Source: Brooklawnia sp032229645 (GTDB lineage: Bacteria; Actinomycetota; Actinomycetes; Propionibacteriales; Propionibacteriaceae). Taken from it: DNA of 64,000 nt. Of this stretch, positions 60,701 through 64,000 are shown in pieces. Within the stretch, counting starts at the first letter, position 1. Every line of letters starts with the position of its first letter. The DNA is taken from assembly GCA_963722295.1 (NCBI GenBank), contig CAVRLB010000008.1:62001-126000 (forward strand), read 5' to 3'. Below the pieces are notes generated by a model, which did not search any database, was not told the origin of the DNA, and saw only the letters and a program-made list of their open reading frames with translations. Both the position numbers and the translations under genes were made by a program.

Positions 60701-60818
60701 GCTGACCGGTGGCATGGGCCGAGATGCCTTCCTCATCGGTGGCACCGGACTGCTGCTGATAGCTGCAGGAGCCTTGGTGATCCGGCAGCGCCGGACACGT
60801 CGAGTTCAGCAGGGCTGA
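57714..60818 (+). CDS. LPXTG-anchored surface adhesin/ancillary pilin with repeated SpaA-like domains
   Basis: 1,034 residues. A signal peptide with basic start and hydrophobic core (MLVGALLGLTLSAGV) is followed by a Ser/Thr/Glu-rich stalk (about 45-125). A beta-rich, probably propeller-like head follows (to ~410; GVIYSVSSSGQLREINNG). Then come repeated prealbumin-like domains (start motifs IVIEKEIVGGRV, NIHKDLADAQGE, LTITKAFDSSVP, FSVTKVLATGS), and a last domain with KSAPPGYQLVK, an E-box-like TEKSAPPGY. The sorting signal LPLTG begins at 995, then a hydrophobic helix and basic tail. It is the likely tip or adhesin subunit; pilin and class C sortase follow. Confidence 0.88.
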   Translation: MSVSPRTVRSARAVRKLNRTMLVGALLGLTLSAGVAPTSMAWGEDDAVPDTTASASSDPASSTSTTETSASESSGTASSATPESSQTSQSPQITESSSADASDDQTASEDSSVAAESATADQSVSVQKIEPRAAARAISCASGVIYSVSSSGQLREINNGTVTDVGNAASGVSSFNGVGIGSSGQPIYAYERSKNSQSDGNLTKVAMYSYNAGTGTWTNTGDTFNTNPSSSGGYNGSLVAGAVNLSNGKYMFGGFETIDNGRWANPRYTQVFKIWQYDPSTSPKFTYKGYVSTYAGQDDPGAANGDMAFNSLGNLFIVRGSGTDTTVFSVTASNLASANGGKITSSGSETFTTTNNVNGVAFDANGKAYLGASSTVESFNMPDWSGKATVTSKLSDSSDLASCSSPPTIVIEKEIVGGRVNPGDQVKLTLKQGTTTLGEVTTTGSATGVQDQRIGPMPTVRSVDLSFTETAAGTTDLADYVSAYQCTLTYIDGSVQILNEVSGTSGSITIPTTGEAVRCVFRNAPLVASVNIHKDLADAQGENPVPLGGWTVGATATATGTETVTGTPTAATQQTNTQGNASWSFKFQSKSGKATVNVLEQMQATYAFHSGECSVTHIDGSSTTTDLTGPGSTALAGIGPGDTVDCTYVNKPAPGALTITKAFDSSVPQGSGTNVTFTGTYTCTLNSATVASGSWSRTGTGAATLTPASGSPAANQIPVGASCSATENTISGSAGLPNGSYQWGTATLSPANVTIATGKMSDITVTNKAERIYGNFSVTKVLATGSTADSSNQYSGDWSCSLGSETKTGTWGPIAAGGTWASTVANQIPLGADCKVTSENRPDHPVADNPSFEWDGEAGLGSNVTAAKDNIATVTVTNTTKQGLGSVIWTKVAAGTDGELLAGSTWTLTGPNVPANTVVTDCEATPCPAGSFKDQDPVAGAFLLIELPAGDYTLTEKSAPPGYQLVKDPIGFTVVGGSTIELDPIENTQQDGAVLPLTGGMGRDAFLIGGTGLLLIAAGALVIRQRRTRRVQQG

Positions 60819-60913
60819 GCAAGAACCGAACTCACACGAATTCACCCGACTCACCTAGCCTTCACCGGCCGCTCGCATCGGACCGGGGAGAAAATGAAAG
60901 GAAATCGCACAAC

Positions 60914-62321
60914 ATGGCAAAGTTCTTCCAGCGCCTAGCGGCTGGGGTGGGCGCGATCGCTCTCGCGAGCGCCGGCCTACTTGGCGCAGCTAGCCCAGCA
61001 TCGGCGGAGGTGCCGGAAACGCCGAGCCTCGCCAATATCAACCCGAACGCTGATACCTCGCTGACCATCCATAAGTTCGATGGCAACCCGGGTGAGGCAG
61101 GCAACGGCACCGTCATCGGCGATACCTCCGGCTTCGGCAACGCCCTCGAAGGCGTCGAGTTCACCATCACACCGGTGACGGCGAAGGGCGGCACCTCGAT
61201 CGACCTGACCACCTACGAAGGTTGGGAGCTCATCAAGGGCGCTACCGTCGCGGACGTCCAAGGCGCCGGATTCACCCTCGGCACCCCGACCGTTGTGACC
61301 ACCGAGGCCGGCGGCACCGTGACCGCAGCCCTTCCGATCGGCTTCTACCTGGTCACCGAGACCGATCCGGGCAACAACAACATCACCTCGCCCGTCGTGC
61401 CGTTCCTGGTGAGCCTGCCTTACCCGAACAACGCCGACTGGATCTACGACGTCCACGTCTACCCGAAGAACGTCGTCGATAGCACCGACATCACCAAGAC
61501 CGTCTCCGAGCCCGGCAAGGTCGTGCTCCCTGACGGTACGACCGTCACCGACAAGGCTCTTGTCGACTGGACGATCAGCGTCCCGGTTCCGGCCGCTCCT
61601 TCCTACACCACTTTCGTGGTCAACGATCCGCTCGATTCGCGCCTGACCTACGACTCGATCAAGGTGACCATCGGCAGCACCGAGCTGACCGCGGGTACGG
61701 ACTACACCGTCACCGACAACATCGTTGTCACCTTCACCGACACGGGTCTCGGCAAGCTGGTCGCCGGTACTCCGGTGGTGCTGGTCGTTACCACCCAGGT
61801 CGATGGCACCGGCATCATCGCCAACGGTGCCGACGCTGTGGTGAACAACTTCAAGCCGGTTGTCAAGACCGAGCCGACCACCAACTGGGCCGACCTGAAG
61901 GTGCTGAAGACCGACGACGGCAACGACAAGGTCCTGAAGGACGCCGAATTCGAGATCTTTAAGTCGCACCGCCCGTGACAAGACCACCCTGGTCGGCACG
62001 TACACCACCGACGCCAACGGCGAGATCAATGTCACCCTGTGGGTCGGCAACAACGACGACGTCACCGAGACCTACTGGCTGAAGGAAACCAAGGCCCCGG
62101 CCGGCTACGTCACTCCTACCGGCGACGCGGCTTGGACGCAGGTCGATCTCACTGCCAACACCACTCCGGTCGTCGTCACGAAGACCATCGAGAACACCAA
62201 GCAGCAGGGCCCGAACCTGCCGCTGACCGGTGGCCAGGGCACCATGATCTTCCTCATCGCCGGTGTTGCGATCATCGGTGCTGCGGGTGGCGCAATGGCA
62301 CTCCGCAAGGCTCGCGCCTGA
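60914..62321 (+). pseudogene. SpaA/SpaH-type major pilin (LPLTG), interrupted by a one-base frameshift
   Basis: The first frame runs to a TGA at 61976-61978 (354 residues): signal peptide, N-terminal pilin domain, then the pilin motif DWIYDVHVYPKN whose Lys is the polymerisation residue, and two further Ig-like domains. It stops after EFEIFKSH. The next frame continues at once as ARDKTTLVGTYTTDANG, with E-box YWLKETKAPAGY, sorting signal LPLTGGQG, a helix and a basic end at 62321. One extra C near 61968 restores a ~468-residue pilin. As read, the short product lacks sortase anchoring. It may be a sequence error, a phase-variable site or a real null allele. Confidence 0.85.
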
Positions 62322-62368
62322 TAGCGAGAGGACGCATCGTCCGAGCTAGTGAACAGCAGTAATCAGTA

Positions 62369-62412
62369 GCCATTCAGTGGGCGGGGAGTCACCTCTCCGC
62401 CCACTGAATGGC
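62369..62412 (+). terminator. Strong hairpin between pilin and sortase genes
   Basis: GCCATTCAGTGGGCGG pairs perfectly with its complement around a short GAG/CTC-closed loop. It lies 48 bases after the pilin stop and ends 17 bases before the sortase ATG. It may be a partial terminator or an mRNA stabiliser that makes pilin more abundant than sortase. Confidence 0.75.
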
Positions 62413-62429
62413 GTTCGAGGGGGACCAGA

Positions 62430-63347
62430 ATGCTCGACGTCGCTTCGCAGCCCAGTCCGGCGGGCGCGCCCACGCCGCGTCCACGTCGCTGGCGAATGCC
62501 GTGGTTCAACGCGCTGATGTCGTTGGTGCTCCTCATCGGCGTGCTGGTGCTGATGTATCCCAGTGTGGCGAGCTGGTTCTCGCAGTACAACCAGTCGCGT
62601 CTGATCGATGACGTGGTCACTGCCGACATTGAGAAGGGTCCGCCGTCCAGACTGGAAGCCGAGATCGCGAAGGCCCAGGCTTACAACTCGGCCCTCACCG
62701 GCGGTGCCTTGTTGTCCCCCGAGAGCAACGTGCCTACCTCTGATGGCGAGAACGGTGGCGAGTTCGACTACAACCAGTTGCTCGATATCAACGGCACCGG
62801 CACCATGGGCCGATTGAAGATTCCCAGCATCGATGTCGATCTGCCGATCTACCACGGCACCTCGGAAGCGACGCTCGCTGCCGGGGTCGGCCACCTCAAG
62901 GGCACCTCACTGCCGGTCGGCGGCACCTCCCAGCACTCCGTCTTGACCGCGCACCGCGGGTTGCCCAGTGCGACGCTCTTCGACAACCTCGACAAGCTGA
63001 AGGTCGGCGACCGCTTCACCATCGAGGTCTTCGGCGAGGTGCTCACCTATCAGGTGATCTCGACCCAGGTCGTACAACCGGACGAAACCCAGCCCTTGCT
63101 GCCGCAGTACGGCAAGGACCTGGTGACTCTGGTCACCTGCACCCCGCTGGGCATCAACACCCACCGCATCCTGGTGACCGGGGAACGTGTCACCCCGACC
63201 CCGGTCCAAGACATTCAGGCGGCAGGAACCGCGCCCGACATCCCCGGATTCCCCTGGTGGAGCGTGATCATCGGCGGCAGCGTCGTGGTGCTCACCGGGT
63301 TTGTGATCTACTCCGGACGAGCCCTCGCCAAGCGAGGTCGTGCCTGA
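62430..63347 (+). CDS. Class C (pilus) sortase
   Basis: 305 residues. It polymerises LPXTG pilins by transpeptidation on the outer face of the membrane. N-terminal membrane helix (ALMSLVLLIGVLVLMYP), catalytic His in SVLTAHRGLPSATLF, catalytic Cys in LVTLVTCTPLGINTHRILVTG with the Arg ten residues on. The class C C-terminal membrane helix is present (WSVIIGGSVVVLTGFVIY). GAGGGGGA precedes the ATG. It closes the pilus locus. Confidence 0.95.
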   Translation: MLDVASQPSPAGAPTPRPRRWRMPWFNALMSLVLLIGVLVLMYPSVASWFSQYNQSRLIDDVVTADIEKGPPSRLEAEIAKAQAYNSALTGGALLSPESNVPTSDGENGGEFDYNQLLDINGTGTMGRLKIPSIDVDLPIYHGTSEATLAAGVGHLKGTSLPVGGTSQHSVLTAHRGLPSATLFDNLDKLKVGDRFTIEVFGEVLTYQVISTQVVQPDETQPLLPQYGKDLVTLVTCTPLGINTHRILVTGERVTPTPVQDIQAAGTAPDIPGFPWWSVIIGGSVVVLTGFVIYSGRALAKRGRA

Positions 63348-63454
63348 CCCCGGGGCCTGCCTAGAGACGTACCCCCGCCACTGCAAGACAGCTAGCCAGC
63401 AGTAACATTGCTGCCGGAGTGGCACGGTGGCGCGCCATCTGAAAGGGGCTTCCA

Positions 63455-64000
63455 ATGGGTTCTGGTGACGCCTCCCGCGAAGAATTGGTGCGGCTGCTGA
63501 GTGAAGCTCGTCAGGCCAAGGATGTGTCGGTGCGTGGCGCAGCACGAATGGCCGGTGTCCCCAGTGCAACCGTGCAAGGCTGGCTGTCGGGCAAACACCT
63601 GCCAACTCCGGCGCTGCGCGACAACTTCCGCAAACTCTTGGTAGGGCTCGACCTGCGGATTCCGGAAATCATGTGGAACCCGGACGCCGATCTGGTGAAG
63701 ATATCCGGTCGGGCCCCCTACCTGGGGCTGCGTCCGTTCGGTGTGGACGACGCCCCCGTCTACTTCGGGCGAGCCGCGGAGTCGAGGCGGCTCGCCGAAC
63801 TGGTCGACGCGCTGCCCGGCCGCCGCGGCATCGTGGCTCTCGTCGGAGGCTCCGGCAGCGGCAAATCGTCGCTCTTGGCGGCCGGCCTGATCGGCGGTGA
63901 GTGCGTCAACGGCCTGCTCGCCGGCAGGCATGCGGTATGCCGCGATGCGCAGGCGTTGACCCTGGACGGCCCGGTCAATAGTGGGGGCGCCGACCTTATC
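63455..64000 (+). CDS. HTH-nSTAND1-type NTPase, 3' part outside window
   Basis: 182 residues visible, open to the window edge. Residues about 8-65 form an N-terminal helix-turn-helix (VRGAARMAGVPSATVQGWLSG). After a linker, YLGLRPFGVDDAPVYFGR is the entry motif of the novel STAND 1 ATPase domain, and GGSGSGKSSLLAAGLI (131-146) is its Walker A. Full-length relatives often carry C-terminal WD40 or TPR repeats and act in signalling or defence; which one applies here cannot be seen. GAAAGGGG lies before the ATG. Confidence 0.85.
   Translation, partial: MGSGDASREELVRLLSEARQAKDVSVRGAARMAGVPSATVQGWLSGKHLPTPALRDNFRKLLVGLDLRIPEIMWNPDADLVKISGRAPYLGLRPFGVDDAPVYFGRAAESRRLAELVDALPGRRGIVALVGGSGSGKSSLLAAGLIGGECVNGLLAGRHAVCRDAQALTLDGPVNSGGADLI

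Overview
The window reads as chromosomal DNA of a Gram-positive, high-G+C actinobacterium of the Propionibacteriaceae. The strongest sign is a complete methylmalonyl-CoA carboxytransferase (transcarboxylase) operon (5S, 12S, 1.3S; 6283-10058). A second is a ~1,133-residue protein at 36997-40398 that matches my recollection of the pyrophosphate-dependent PEP carboxykinase of Propionibacterium. Both belong to the Wood-Werkman propionate route. SenX3/RegX3/PhoU, IspD/IspF, class C sortase pili and PPGW-rich secreted-protein tails fit an actinobacterium. The species cannot be fixed from the sequence.

Layout. 1-1881: divergent AcoA-type dehydrogenase E1 alpha (cut by the window edge) and a GAF regulator. 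1882-4128: a small accessory patch with a probable hsdR remnant, an AbiEi/AbiEii toxin-antitoxin pair with a leaderless promoter, and an SRPBCC protein. 4215-6125: asnB. 6283-10058: transcarboxylase operon, followed by a 51-bp tandem repeat array. 10476-14794: membrane protein, SDR, secreted NlpC/P60-like hydrolase with a switch-like 5' hairpin, gpmA. 15151-19513: mannitol PTS (mtlA, mtlD) and a PfkB kinase. 19525-22248: phoU divergent from senX3-regX3 with a clear PHO box between them.

22264-31003 is the most interesting metabolic locus. It holds a glucitol-type PTS (EIIC, EIIB, EIIA, and a frameshifted gutM), a SorC regulator, a SAF-type NAD(P) oxidoreductase in place of SrlD, a class II aldolase, a YjbQ protein and a TIM-like isomerase. 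A separate upstream unit carries second copies of the isomerase and the EIIA. The two isomerase genes share a 524-bp identical core, the mark of recent gene conversion. The set suggests uptake of a polyol followed by oxidation, isomerisation and aldol cleavage of its phosphate, but the substrate is unknown.

31137-50820 is mostly housekeeping and transport: ispD-ispF, two secreted or membrane proteases, a DUF2207 protein, PPi-PEPCK, a K+ channel with two RCK domains plus a small membrane partner, an AGCS symporter, a HpaI aldolase, an MFS exporter, a TauE permease, tandem paralogous lipoproteins and a GH13 enzyme. 50883-51380 is a second array of the repeat family seen at 10 kb. 51540-55320 is an MFS/ornithine-cyclodeaminase-like/PucR cluster. 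55510-63347 holds a NUDIX gene, a large LuxR regulator, and divergently a sortase pilus locus (LPLTG adhesin, frameshifted LPLTG major pilin, class C sortase). The window ends inside an HTH-nSTAND NTPase gene.

Two genes (gutM, major pilin) each carry a single-base frameshift. This may be real decay, phase variation or sequencing error. No tRNA, rRNA, insertion sequence or CRISPR array was recognised by eye.
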